From Streptomyces sp. SPB162 (lineage in GTDB: Bacteria; Actinomycetota; Actinomycetes; Streptomycetales; Streptomycetaceae), in NCBI RefSeq assembly GCF_029504575.1, contig NZ_JAQFII010000001.1:4099001-4163000 (forward strand): DNA of 64,000 bases. The letters run 5' to 3'. Positions within the stretch are counted from its first letter, which is position 1, and each line of letters starts with the position of its first letter. Shown one piece after another: positions 24,562 to 33,434 of this stretch. The notes under the pieces are model-generated. The model saw only the letters and a list, made by a program, of their open reading frames with translations. It was not told where the DNA came from and did no database searches. The position numbers and the translations under genes were made by a program.

Positions 24562-25874
24562 ACGCCCGCACCGCACAACGGCGCTTCGCGGGACTGGTGT
24601 ACCTGCTGGTCCCGGCGCTGCTCATCTGGCTCTCCGTGGCGATCTACGACAAGAAGTTCTCCGACGACGCGACCGTGACCGTCAGGACCGGCAGCGTCGG
24701 CAACGCGATGCATCTGTACGCGGACGTCAAGATGCGCGGGGTGGTGGTCGGCCAGGTGCGCGGCATCACCGCCGACGGCGAGGGCGCCCGTGTCACGCTC
24801 GCCATCCAGCGCGACAAGCTGCAGGGCATCCCCGCCGACGTCACCGTGCAGATGCTGCCGACGACGCTGTTCGGTGAGCGGTTCGTGGCCCTGGTACCGC
24901 CGCGGCAGAGCACCTCGGGGTCGAAGCTGCTGGCCGGCAGCACCATCGCGCAGGACCGTTCCAGCAATGCCATCGAGCTGGAGCAGGTGCTCGACAACGT
25001 CCTGCCGCTGCTGACCGCGGTGCAGCCGGAGAAGCTCTCCGCCACCCTCAGCGCCGTCTCGCAGGCGTTGCAGGGGCGCGGCACGACGCTGGGCGACAGT
25101 TTCGTCACCCTCGACGCCTACCTGGCGAAGCTGAACCCGAACCTGCCCGCCCTCAACCGTGACATCCAGGAGCTGGTCAAGGTCAGCCGCGTGTACGGAG
25201 ACGCCGCCCCCGACATCCTGCAGGCGCTCACCGACTTCACCACGACCAGCGGCACCATCGCCGAGCAGCGCGCCAACCTCAGCACCCTGTACGGGTCCAC
25301 GACCAGCACCTCCCAGGACCTGACCGCGTTCCTGCGGCAGAACCAGGACACCATCATCCGGCTGTCGGCCGACAGCCGGGGAACGCTCCAGCTGCTCGGC
25401 GAGTACGCGCCGTCGTTCCCCTGCACGCTGCGCACACTGGCGAACTTCGTGCCGGCGATGGACAAGGCGCTCGGAAAGGGCACCGACGAGCCGGGACTGC
25501 ACGTCACCGTGCGGACCGTTCCCTCACGGGGCAAGTACGTGCCCGGCAAGGACAAGCCGTCGTACACGGCGAGCACCGGGCCGAACTGCTACCCGGTGCC
25601 GTACCTCGGCCGGCCGACCCGGACGGACGACACGGTGGCACCCGGGCTCACGGGCCCGGCCACCACGAAGCCCCCCGCGTCGGCCTCCGACCTCACGGTG
25701 GCCGGTGCGGGAAGCGGGAACGGCGGCCTCGGGCTCGCCAACTCGCCGCAGGAGAACGAACTCGTCAACGAACTGCTGGCGCCCTCGATGAACCAGGCGC
25801 CGCAGTCCCTCCCCGACTGGAGCAGCCTGCTGGCCGGCCCGGTCTTCCGCGGCGCGGAGGTGAGTCTCAAGTGA
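24558..25874 (+). CDS. mceA: Mce-family substrate-binding protein, first in operon
   Basis: A 438-residue membrane-anchored Mce protein. A single N-terminal helix (about 10-28, LVYLLVPALLIWLSVAIY) leads into the MCE domain (about 38-115, with VKMRGVVVGQVRGI and LFGERFVALVPP), then a long helical needle region and a disordered Gly/Ser/Pro tail. Six different Mce proteins are expected to assemble as a heterohexameric lipid tunnel across the envelope. It overlaps its neighbours by ATGA and GTGA. Confidence 0.93.
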   Translation: MNARTAQRRFAGLVYLLVPALLIWLSVAIYDKKFSDDATVTVRTGSVGNAMHLYADVKMRGVVVGQVRGITADGEGARVTLAIQRDKLQGIPADVTVQMLPTTLFGERFVALVPPRQSTSGSKLLAGSTIAQDRSSNAIELEQVLDNVLPLLTAVQPEKLSATLSAVSQALQGRGTTLGDSFVTLDAYLAKLNPNLPALNRDIQELVKVSRVYGDAAPDILQALTDFTTTSGTIAEQRANLSTLYGSTTSTSQDLTAFLRQNQDTIIRLSADSRGTLQLLGEYAPSFPCTLRTLANFVPAMDKALGKGTDEPGLHVTVRTVPSRGKYVPGKDKPSYTASTGPNCYPVPYLGRPTRTDDTVAPGLTGPATTKPPASASDLTVAGAGSGNGGLGLANSPQENELVNELLAPSMNQAPQSLPDWSSLLAGPVFRGAEVSLK

Positions 25875-26902
25875 GGCGCCGGAGCATCGCGGGCCCGCTG
25901 ATCAAGTCGCTGGTCTTCATCCTCGTGACGGCCCTGGCCACCACGGTGCTGGCCTTCAGCATCGCCAACACCGGCATCGCGGACACCGTCGGCTACAAGG
26001 CGCGGTTCACCGACACCACCGGGCTGATCACCGGCGACAGCGTGCGGATCGCCGGGGTGAAGGTCGGCCAGGTCGAGGACATCAGGGTGGTGGACCGGCG
26101 GCTCGCCCAGGTGACGTTCTCGGTCGAGAGGGGCCGGGCGCTGCCCGCCTCGGTGACCGCCTCGATCAAGTACCTGAACATGGTCGGCCAGCGCTACATC
26201 GACCTGCAGCAGGGCACCGGACCGATGGACCGGACGTTCACGCCGGGCTCCACCATCCCGCTGGACCGCACCTCGCCCGCCCTCGACCTGACCCAGCTGT
26301 TCAACGGCTTCCAGCCGCTCTTCGAAGGACTGTCGCCCAAGGACGTCAACCAGCTCGCCGGAGAGATCATCCAGGTGCTCCAGGGCGAGGGCGGCACCGT
26401 CAACAGCCTGATCAGGAACGTGGGTTCGCTGACGACCACGCTGGCCGCCAAGGACAAGGTCATCGGTGAGGTGATCACCAACCTCAACACCGTGCTGACC
26501 AGCGTCAACACCCGCGAACAGGGCTTCAACGACCTGGTGGGCACCCTGCAGACCCTCGTCACCGGCTTCGCGGGCGACCGGCAGCCGATCGGGGACGCGA
26601 TCACCGCGATCTCGCAGCTCACCACCAGTACGGCGGGGCTGCTGGACGACGGCAGGGCGCCGCTCAAGGAGGACATCCGCCAACTCGGCAGGCTGTCGTC
26701 CAACCTGTCCGCGAGCACCCCGCAGATCGAGAACTTCCTGCAGAAGACGCCCGTCAAGATGCGGACGATCACCCGCCTCGCGTCCTACGGGTCCTGGCTC
26801 AACCTCTACCTCTGCGAGGCCAAGGTGTCGGGCGTGACCACTTCGGACGGCAGCAAGGCGCCGACCGGTATCGCGATCACCGAAGCGAGGTGCAGGTCAT
26901 GA
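25871..26902 (+). CDS. mceB: Mce-family protein, second in operon
   Basis: A 343-residue Mce protein with an N-terminal membrane helix (about 10-32), the MCE domain containing DSVRIAGVKVGQVEDI and LNMVGQRYIDLQQG, and a helical domain ending in a conserved Cys segment (YGSWLNLYLCEAKV). The GTG start overlaps the mceA stop. The C-terminal YLCE-type motif recurs in mceC (TYLCGLVP). Confidence 0.93.
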   Translation: MRRRSIAGPLIKSLVFILVTALATTVLAFSIANTGIADTVGYKARFTDTTGLITGDSVRIAGVKVGQVEDIRVVDRRLAQVTFSVERGRALPASVTASIKYLNMVGQRYIDLQQGTGPMDRTFTPGSTIPLDRTSPALDLTQLFNGFQPLFEGLSPKDVNQLAGEIIQVLQGEGGTVNSLIRNVGSLTTTLAAKDKVIGEVITNLNTVLTSVNTREQGFNDLVGTLQTLVTGFAGDRQPIGDAITAISQLTTSTAGLLDDGRAPLKEDIRQLGRLSSNLSASTPQIENFLQKTPVKMRTITRLASYGSWLNLYLCEAKVSGVTTSDGSKAPTGIAITEARCRS

Positions 26903-27957
26903 GCCGGCTGTCGCGCCTGCGGCGGCGGGCGACGCGACGGCGCCCGAAGCCGATGGCGGAACGCAACCCCGTCACCGTCGGCATCGTCGGACTGCTCGTC
27001 CTCGTCCTGCTGGGTGCGGTCGTCTACAACGCCGACGCGCTGCCGTTCATCGGCGGCGGCACCACGTACACGGCGGACTTCACCGAGGCGGCAGGGCTCG
27101 ACCCCGGTAACGAGGTGCGGGTGGCCGGGGTGAAGGTCGGCAAGGTCACCGCGGTGGGGCTGGACGACGGCAAGGTGAAGGTGACCTTCAAGGTCAAGGA
27201 CACCTGGATCGGTGACGCCAGCACGGCCGCGATCGGCATCAAGACGCTGCTCGGCGAGAAGTACCTGGCCGTGGACCCGCTCGGCTCCGCCGCGCAGAAC
27301 CCCGGCCGCCGCATCCCGTCGAGCCGCACCACCTCCCCGTACGACGTGACGCAGGCGTTCAACGGGCTCGGCCGGACCTTCGGGGAGATCGACACCGCGC
27401 AGCTCGCGAAGAGCTTCGACACCATCTCCGCCACGTTCAAGGACACCGCGCCCCAGGTGCACACCGCCGTCACCGGGCTCTCCGCCCTGTCGAAGACGAT
27501 CTCGGACCGCGACGCCCAGCTCGCCAAGCTGCTGGCGGGCAGCAAGCAGCTCACCGGGACGCTGGCCGCGCAGCAGACCCGGTTCGAGACGCTGATCACC
27601 GACGGGAACCTGCTGCTGGGCGAGGTGCAGAAGCGCCGGGACGCCATTCACGGCCTGCTCACCGGCACCCAGGACCTCGGCATCCAGCTGACCGGGCTCG
27701 TCGAGGACAACAACAAGCAGTTGGAGCCCACCCTAAGCGCGCTGAGCCGGGTCACCACCGTGCTGCGGAAGAACCAGAAGAGCCTGGACGCGGCCCTCGC
27801 CGCGATCGGGCCCTACTACCGGCTGGTCGGCAACACGCTCGGCAACGGCCGCTGGTTCGACACCTACCTCTGCGGTCTCGTGCCGCGGAACTACCTGCCT
27901 GCCGGCACGCCTCCCGCCACCGGATGCATGCCCCCCAAAGCCCAGGGCGGTCGCTGA
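26899..27957 (+). CDS. mceC: Mce-family protein, third in operon
   Basis: A 352-residue Mce protein. It has a strongly basic cytoplasmic N-terminus (RLRRRATRRRPK), a membrane helix (VGIVGLLVLVLLGAVVY), the MCE domain (NEVRVAGVKVGKVTAV, LLGEKYLAVDPLG) and a helical region. ATG at 26899 is chosen over 26890 because it gives the ATGA overlap with mceB seen throughout this operon. The stop overlaps the next start by one base. Confidence 0.93.
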   Translation: MSRLSRLRRRATRRRPKPMAERNPVTVGIVGLLVLVLLGAVVYNADALPFIGGGTTYTADFTEAAGLDPGNEVRVAGVKVGKVTAVGLDDGKVKVTFKVKDTWIGDASTAAIGIKTLLGEKYLAVDPLGSAAQNPGRRIPSSRTTSPYDVTQAFNGLGRTFGEIDTAQLAKSFDTISATFKDTAPQVHTAVTGLSALSKTISDRDAQLAKLLAGSKQLTGTLAAQQTRFETLITDGNLLLGEVQKRRDAIHGLLTGTQDLGIQLTGLVEDNNKQLEPTLSALSRVTTVLRKNQKSLDAALAAIGPYYRLVGNTLGNGRWFDTYLCGLVPRNYLPAGTPPATGCMPPKAQGGR

Positions 27958-28988
27958 TGACGGCATGGAGGACGGCACGGATGTCCAGGAGGCGCGGGCT
28001 CGCGCTCGGCACCGTACTGGTGCTCGTACTCGTCGCGGTCGCCGGCGGGATCTACGTGTTCGGCGGGAGCGGCGGCAAGCGCGTCACCGCCTACTTCGAC
28101 CAGGCCGTCGGCGTGTACCCCGGCTCGGACCTGCGGGTCCTGGGCGTGAAGGTCGGCACCGTCGACTCGGTGTCGCCGCAGGGCCGCCAGGTGCGGGTGG
28201 ACCTCACGCTGGACAAGGGCGTGAAGGTGCCGGCCGACGCGGGCGCCGTCGTCGTGGCGCCCAGCATCGTCTCCGACCGCTACGTCCAGCTGAGCCCCGC
28301 CTACACCGGCGGCGCCCAGATCCGCGACGGGGCGGAGATCCCGTCGAGCCGCACCGCGACCCCCGTGGAGGTCGACCAGCTCTACGAGAGCATCACGAAG
28401 ATCAGTGAGGCGCTCGGCCCCGCCGGCGCCAACTCCACGGGGTCGCTCTCCGCGCTCCTCGACACCGGCGCCGCGAACCTCGGCGGCAACGGCAAGCTGC
28501 TCGGGCAGACCATCGAGCAGCTCGGCAAGGTCACCAGGACGCTGTCGAAGAACAGCGGTCCCTTCTTCGAGACGCTCACCTATCTGCAGTCCTTCACGAC
28601 GATGCTGAAGAACAACGACGGTGACGTCCGCAAGGCAGCCGAGCAGCTCTCCCAGGTCACCGGTTTCCTCGCCGAGGACAAGGAGAACCTGGCCGGCGCG
28701 CTGAAGCAGCTCGCCACCGCGCTGGGCGAGGTGAAGGGCTTCATCCACGACAACAGGACCCGGTTGAAGTCGGTCGTCGACCAGCTCGCGCCGCTCACCC
28801 AGTCCCTCGTCGACCAGCGGGCCTCCATCGCCGAGGCGCTCGACACCGCGCCGCTCGCGGCCTCCAACGTCCTGAACGCCTACGACCCGGCGCACCGGAC
28901 CATCGACGGCCGGGCCGACATCAACGAACTGAGTTTCCCGCTGCCGACCGTCGGCACCGTCTACGGCACGCAGGGAGCGACCCGGTGA
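27957..28988 (+). CDS. mceD: Mce-family protein, fourth in operon
   Basis: A 343-residue Mce protein with a basic N-terminus (ARMSRRRG), a membrane helix (LALGTVLVLVLVAVAGG), the MCE domain (SDLRVLGVKVGTVDSV, IVSDRYVQLSPAY) and the helical needle region. ATG at 27957 overlaps the mceC stop (TGATGA), preferred to the upstream ATG at 27924. Confidence 0.93.
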   Translation: MTAWRTARMSRRRGLALGTVLVLVLVAVAGGIYVFGGSGGKRVTAYFDQAVGVYPGSDLRVLGVKVGTVDSVSPQGRQVRVDLTLDKGVKVPADAGAVVVAPSIVSDRYVQLSPAYTGGAQIRDGAEIPSSRTATPVEVDQLYESITKISEALGPAGANSTGSLSALLDTGAANLGGNGKLLGQTIEQLGKVTRTLSKNSGPFFETLTYLQSFTTMLKNNDGDVRKAAEQLSQVTGFLAEDKENLAGALKQLATALGEVKGFIHDNRTRLKSVVDQLAPLTQSLVDQRASIAEALDTAPLAASNVLNAYDPAHRTIDGRADINELSFPLPTVGTVYGTQGATR

Positions 28989-30391
28989 GACGTACGAACC
29001 GGGTCGCCGCGGCGGCGGCCCTCACGCTCGCGCTGGCCGGCTGCTCGACTCCGGGGCTCGGCGGCATCGAGACCCTGCCGCTGCCGGGCGGAGCCGACCT
29101 CGGCAGCCATCCCTACACCGTCACCGCCGAGTTCGCCGACGTCCTGAGCCTCGTCCCGCAGTCGGCGGTCAAGGTCAACGACGTGGCGGTGGGCCGGGTC
29201 ACCGCCGTCGACCTCGCGCCGAACGGTTGGACGGCGAAGGTCACCATGCGCGTCAACGGCAAGGTCGACCTGCCGGCCAACGCGTACGCCCACCTCGAAC
29301 AGTCCAGCCTGCTCGGCGAGAAGTTCGTGCAACTCGCCGCGCCGGACCGGAAGACCGGCGAGCCGGGCACCGGCCGGCTCGGCGACGGCGCCCGGATTCC
29401 GCTCGATCGCACCAACCGCAACCCGGAGGTGGAGGAGGTGTTCGGCGCGCTGTCGATGCTGCTCAACGGCGGTGGCGTCGCCCAGCTCAAGACGATCACC
29501 GTGGAGCTGAACAAGGCCCTGCAGGGCAACGAGCCGCAGGTGCGCTCCATGCTGACCCGCGTCAACACCCTCGTCACGGACCTGGACGGGCACAAGCAGG
29601 ACATCACCGCGGCGCTCGACGGCGTCAACCACCTCTCCGCGACCCTCGCCACCCGTGACCGGCAGATCGGCACGGTGCTCACGGGGCTCAGCCCCGGTCT
29701 GAAGGTCCTGGAGGAGCAGCGCGGTTCGCTGGTGACGATGCTCCGCTCCCTGGACACCCTGTCCGAGGTCGCGGTCACCACCGTGAACAGGAGCAAGGAC
29801 GACATGGTCGCCGACCTGAAGGCGCTCGCGCCCACCCTGCAACGGCTCGCCGACTCCGGGAAGGCGCTGCCGGACTCGCTCCAGGTGCTCCTCACCTATC
29901 CGTTCACGGACGAGGTGCTCAGCGGCGTCAAGGGCGACTACCTCAACGTCTACCTGGACATGACGGCGGCGCCCGGCACGCGGATCATCCCCGAACTCGA
30001 CTACTCCGACAACGTCTACCCGCCACCGACCCAGGACCCGGGCGAGGACGTGGGAGGCACGGACGCGGGGACGGACGCGGGCACGGACGCCGGTACCGAT
30101 GCCGGGACGGACGCGGGCACGGACGCCGGGACGGACGCGGGGACGGACGCGGGCACGGACGCCGGTACCGATGCCGGGACGGACGCGGGCACGGACGCCG
30201 GCACGGACGCGGGCACGGACGCCGGTACCGATGCCGGCACTGATGCCGGAAGCGACGCGGGTGCTGACGCCGGCGCCGATGGTGGCGGGACGGAGGGCGG
30301 TGCGAGCGCCAGGAAGTCGTCGCTCTTCCCGCTGCCGTCCGTCGGACCGGTCAGGACCGTGCCGTCCCCCTCGGCGGGAGGCCACTCGTGA
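28985..30391 (+). CDS. mceE: Mce-family lipoprotein with a TDAG repeat tail, fifth in operon
   Basis: A 468-residue Mce lipoprotein, matching the known MceE position (LprK-like). The signal ends in a lipobox LALAGCS, so Cys about 20 is probably lipidated. The MCE domain follows (SAVKVNDVAVGRVTAV, LLGEKFVQLAAP), then the helical region to about residue 355 (LDYSDNVYPPP). After this comes an unusual tail: 16 tandem TDAG units, then SDAG, ADAG and ADGG, and a Ser/Pro end. The acidic, Gly-rich repeat would be disordered and highly negative. GTG start overlaps mceD. Confidence 0.92.
   Translation: MRRTNRVAAAAALTLALAGCSTPGLGGIETLPLPGGADLGSHPYTVTAEFADVLSLVPQSAVKVNDVAVGRVTAVDLAPNGWTAKVTMRVNGKVDLPANAYAHLEQSSLLGEKFVQLAAPDRKTGEPGTGRLGDGARIPLDRTNRNPEVEEVFGALSMLLNGGGVAQLKTITVELNKALQGNEPQVRSMLTRVNTLVTDLDGHKQDITAALDGVNHLSATLATRDRQIGTVLTGLSPGLKVLEEQRGSLVTMLRSLDTLSEVAVTTVNRSKDDMVADLKALAPTLQRLADSGKALPDSLQVLLTYPFTDEVLSGVKGDYLNVYLDMTAAPGTRIIPELDYSDNVYPPPTQDPGEDVGGTDAGTDAGTDAGTDAGTDAGTDAGTDAGTDAGTDAGTDAGTDAGTDAGTDAGTDAGTDAGTDAGSDAGADAGADGGGTEGGASARKSSLFPLPSVGPVRTVPSPSAGGHS
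30059..30286 (+). repeat. 12-bp coding minisatellite (TDAG) within mceE, with a 72-bp higher-order unit
   Basis: Sixteen units of the type ACGGACGCGGGC run from 30059 to 30250, followed by three degenerate units to 30286. Units 1-6 and 7-12 form two 72-bp blocks that differ only at their last base. Units 13-15 again follow the pattern of 2-4. This suggests recent block duplication by slippage or unequal exchange, always in frame. The opposite strand reads PASV repeats in a long open frame, which is an artefact of the repeat. Confidence 0.95.
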
Positions 30392-31641
30392 TCACCCTCG
30401 GCACCCGGCTGAAGAACGTCGCCTTCCTCGCGATCGCCGTCCTCGTCCTGGGCTTCATCGGCGCCAGATACGCCGACCTCGGCCACTACTTCGGCATGCG
30501 CGGCTACTACGTCGTCAAGGTCCAGCTCCCGGAGACCGGCGGCTTGTTCACCCACTCCAACGTCACCTACCGCGGCGTCTCCGTCGGCCGGGTCGGGCCG
30601 ATCACGCTGACCGACGACGGTGTGGAGGCTGAGCTCCGCATCGACGACTCGGCGCCGCCCATTCCCGACCGGCTGCAGGCCGTGGTCGCCAACCTGTCCG
30701 CGGTCGGGGAGCAGTACATCGACCTGCGCCCGACGGCGGACGGCGGGCCGTACCTGGCCGACGGCGCGCGCGTCCCGGTGGCGGACACCCGCACCCCCGC
30801 CCCGGTGACGAACCTGCTCACCAGCGTCGACACCCTCGCGTCCTCCGTGCCGCTGACGTCGCTGCGGACCGTGGTCGACGAGTTCGGCCAGGCGTTCCAG
30901 GGCCAGGGGGACAACCTGCAGTCGCTCGTCGACAACAGCACCGACTTCATCCGGGCCGCCGACAAGAACGAGCCCACCACCACCAAGCTCATCATCGACG
31001 GCGCGACCGTGCTCGGCACCCAGGCGCAGGAAGGCGACGCGATCAGGTCGTTCGCCACCAGCGCCAAGGACCTGGCCGCGTCGCTGAGCGGCTCCGACAC
31101 CGATCTCCGCCGGCTGATCACGGCCGCACCGGAGGCCGCGACCCAGGTCAGTGGATTGCTGCGGGACCTCAACCCCAGCCTCAGCGTGGTGCTCGCGAAC
31201 CTGCTGACCACGTCCGACGTGGCCGTCACCCGCCAGCACGGCATCGAGGAGCTCCTGGTCAAGCTGCCCGCGGTGGCCGCGGCCGGTGCCACGGCCATCA
31301 ACGGCAAGGGCGCCAACCTCGGGATGTCGGTGACGTTCTTCTCGCCGCTGCCGTGCACCGCCGGATACGGGGGGACCACGTACCGCAACGGGCTCGACCT
31401 CAGAACGGCGCCGGCGCTCAACACCGGGGCGCGCTGCACCGCTTCGCCGGGCAGCGGCACCAACGTCCGGGGCTCCGGCAACGCCCCGAAGGGCGGTGTA
31501 CCGGCCGCGATCCGGCCCGGCGCGCTGCTGCTGGGCACCGACGCGGGCGGCACTCTGCCCGCGGCCCTCGGCCTGCCGTCCCTGCCGACCGCCGGTCCCT
31601 CCGACATGAGCGGACTGCTCGGACTGGAGCCGCGCCCGTGA
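30388..31641 (+). CDS. mceF: Mce-family protein, sixth in operon
   Basis: A 417-residue Mce protein with an N-terminal membrane helix (FLAIAVLVLGFIGARY), the MCE domain (SNVTYRGVSVGRVGPI, AVGEQYIDLRP), the helical needle and a C-terminal region with two Cys (PLPCTAGYGG, GARCTASPG). GTG start overlaps mceE, and the stop overlaps the first Mce-associated gene. Confidence 0.93.
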   Translation: MITLGTRLKNVAFLAIAVLVLGFIGARYADLGHYFGMRGYYVVKVQLPETGGLFTHSNVTYRGVSVGRVGPITLTDDGVEAELRIDDSAPPIPDRLQAVVANLSAVGEQYIDLRPTADGGPYLADGARVPVADTRTPAPVTNLLTSVDTLASSVPLTSLRTVVDEFGQAFQGQGDNLQSLVDNSTDFIRAADKNEPTTTKLIIDGATVLGTQAQEGDAIRSFATSAKDLAASLSGSDTDLRRLITAAPEAATQVSGLLRDLNPSLSVVLANLLTTSDVAVTRQHGIEELLVKLPAVAAAGATAINGKGANLGMSVTFFSPLPCTAGYGGTTYRNGLDLRTAPALNTGARCTASPGSGTNVRGSGNAPKGGVPAAIRPGALLLGTDAGGTLPAALGLPSLPTAGPSDMSGLLGLEPRP

Positions 31642-32195
31642 CCGGTCGACGGCTGCCCGTGCCCCGCCTCCCGAAGGTCTCCGCGTCGGCCAGGAGCGCC
31701 GTCGCCTGGGGGGTGACGGCGGCGATCGTCGTGTTCTGCGCCTTCGCCGGCTGGTCGTACCGGCAGGCGCGGACCGACGAGTCGCTCGCCTACGCCAAGG
31801 CCCGCGACGCGGTCCTGGCCGACGGGCGGCAGAACATCGCCCGTCTCAACAGCATCGACGGCACCGATGCCCAGCATGTCCAGGACGGTCTGCGGCAGTG
31901 GCTCGACGCCACGACCGGGCCACTGCACGACGAGATGGCGCGGACCAACGCCAAGAGCGGCACGTCGCTCCAACAGGCCGGCACCAGCGCCCGCTGCACC
32001 GTCACCGACGCGGCGGTGACCGAACTCGACACCCGGTCGGGCACGGCCAGGCTCATCGCGACGGTCCAGGTGGCGCTGACCCCGCGCGGCGGCGCGCCCA
32101 CCACCGACCGCAAGCGTTTCGAGGCCGGGCTCGCCCGTACCTCCGGGGGCTGGAGGCTCACGGCGATCAACGCGGTACCCGTCGGCGCGGGCTGA
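31638..32195 (+). CDS. Mce-associated membrane protein, type A copy 1
   Basis: A 185-residue protein with one N-terminal membrane helix (AWGVTAAIVVFCAFAGWSY) and an NTF2-like external domain (YAKARDAVLADGRQNIARLNS ... WRLTAINAVPVG). Mce-associated (Mas) proteins are thought to stabilise the Mce complex. GTG overlaps the mceF stop. It resembles the product at 32860 along its length (shared VTELD, AP-rich loop, GW+L), indicating a duplication of the pair that it forms with the next gene. Confidence 0.88.
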   Translation: MTGRRLPVPRLPKVSASARSAVAWGVTAAIVVFCAFAGWSYRQARTDESLAYAKARDAVLADGRQNIARLNSIDGTDAQHVQDGLRQWLDATTGPLHDEMARTNAKSGTSLQQAGTSARCTVTDAAVTELDTRSGTARLIATVQVALTPRGGAPTTDRKRFEAGLARTSGGWRLTAINAVPVGAG

Positions 32196-32218
32196 TCCGG
32201 GAGAAGAGGGCGAAGAAC

Positions 32219-32839
32219 GTGAGCACCACAGGAGACACCAGGACCGAGCCCGTCGATGAGGCGGTCGAGGTCGAGAAGACCGAGTCGAGCGAGAACCCGC
32301 CTGCCGGCTCCGACCCTGGCCCCGGCCCCGCCCGGCGCCGCCGCGTCACCCCGACCGTGATCGTCGCCGGGCTGCTCGCCGCACTGCTGCTGACGGGTAC
32401 CGGGCTCCTGGTCCGCACGCATCAACTGACGGACGCGGGGGCCACATCCAACACGGCGCTCACCGACACCGGAGCCACCAGCCGGGTCATCGGCGACGTC
32501 AGCAACACCCTCGGCAAGGTCTTCTCGTACACGCCCGAGGACACCCGGGCCACCGAGCTGGCGGCGAAGGAACTGCTCGGCGGAACGGCGGCCGGACAGT
32601 ACGAGGCGCTGTTCGGGCAGGTCAAGCAGCAGGTGGCCGCGCAGAAGCTGACGCTCACCACCCATGTGGTGCGGGCCGGGGTCACCCGGCTCGACGGCGA
32701 CAGCGCGCAACTGCTCGTCTTCCTGGACCAGACGGCGGAGCGCAAGGGGAAGAAGGCCACCACCGCGGCGGCCCAGCTGTCGGTGACCGCCCGGTTCCAC
32801 GACGGCCACTGGCAGATCACCGACATCACGTCCCGGTAG
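32219..32839 (+). CDS. Mce-associated membrane protein, type B copy 1
   Basis: A 206-residue protein with a Pro/Glu-rich cytoplasmic N-terminus (1-40), a membrane helix (VIVAGLLAALLLTGTGLL) and an external domain with NTALTDTGATSRVIGDVSN, KVFSYTPEDTRAT and WQITDIT. GTG at 32219 after GGGAGAAGAGGG. It resembles the product at 33435 (SALTDTARTSEVKGMVTQ, SVFSYNYADTART), so the four Mas genes are an A-B-A-B duplication. Confidence 0.85.
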   Translation: MSTTGDTRTEPVDEAVEVEKTESSENPPAGSDPGPGPARRRRVTPTVIVAGLLAALLLTGTGLLVRTHQLTDAGATSNTALTDTGATSRVIGDVSNTLGKVFSYTPEDTRATELAAKELLGGTAAGQYEALFGQVKQQVAAQKLTLTTHVVRAGVTRLDGDSAQLLVFLDQTAERKGKKATTAAAQLSVTARFHDGHWQITDITSR

Positions 32840-32859
32840 TCCCGGCAGGGGAGAGGCAG

Positions 32860-33411
32860 ATGCAAGGTACGAAGACGTGGAACCCGCTGCTGGTGGCAGC
32901 GGTCACGCTGGCCGTCCTCGCGGCGGCCGCCGCGGGCTGGGGCGGCTGGTCCTGGTACGGGGCGGCCCACGACGACTCCGCCGCGTACGCGCAGACCCGC
33001 GACCAGGTGTTGGCCGCCGGTGAACAGGGCGTGCAGAACATGAACACCCTCGACCACAAGAACCTGACCCGGGGACTCGACACCTGGCAGAACTCCACCA
33101 CCGGAGACCTGCGCACCCAACTGGTGCAGGGCAGGACGGAGTTCGAGAAGCAGGTGCGGCAGGCGCAGACGGTGACCACGGCGAAGGTGCTGTCCGGATC
33201 GGTGACCGAACTGGACGTCCGGGCCGGAAAGGCGAGCGTGATGGTGGCGCTGCGCATCACGGTCACCGCGCCGAAGGGCGCGCCCTCGGCCAAGGAGAGC
33301 CGGCTGCTCGGCGAGCTGACCCGCACGTCCGACGGCTGGAAGCTCAGCGCGCTCGGTCAGGCGCCGGTCGGGGAGACCGCCCCCACCCCGCAGCCTTCCG
33401 CCGCCGGTTAG
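32860..33411 (+). CDS. Mce-associated membrane protein, type A copy 2
   Basis: A 183-residue protein with a membrane helix (LLVAAVTLAVLAAAAAGWG) and an external domain (YAQTRDQVLAAGEQGVQNMNT, SGSVTELDVRAGKASVMVAL, GWKLSALGQAPVG). ATG after GGGGAGAGG. It is homologous to the 31638 product. Probably part of the same envelope lipid-import complex. Confidence 0.87.
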   Translation: MQGTKTWNPLLVAAVTLAVLAAAAAGWGGWSWYGAAHDDSAAYAQTRDQVLAAGEQGVQNMNTLDHKNLTRGLDTWQNSTTGDLRTQLVQGRTEFEKQVRQAQTVTTAKVLSGSVTELDVRAGKASVMVALRITVTAPKGAPSAKESRLLGELTRTSDGWKLSALGQAPVGETAPTPQPSAAG

Positions 33412-33434
33412 AGGACCCGAGAGGACCCGCGCAC

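Noticed and set aside
30059..30286. Possible CRISPR array
   Set aside because: The 12-bp units are contiguous without spacers and encode an in-frame protein repeat.
30016..31239. Antisense frame with many PASV repeats
   Set aside because: The repeats come from the TDAG minisatellite read backwards; mceE and mceF are the genuine genes.
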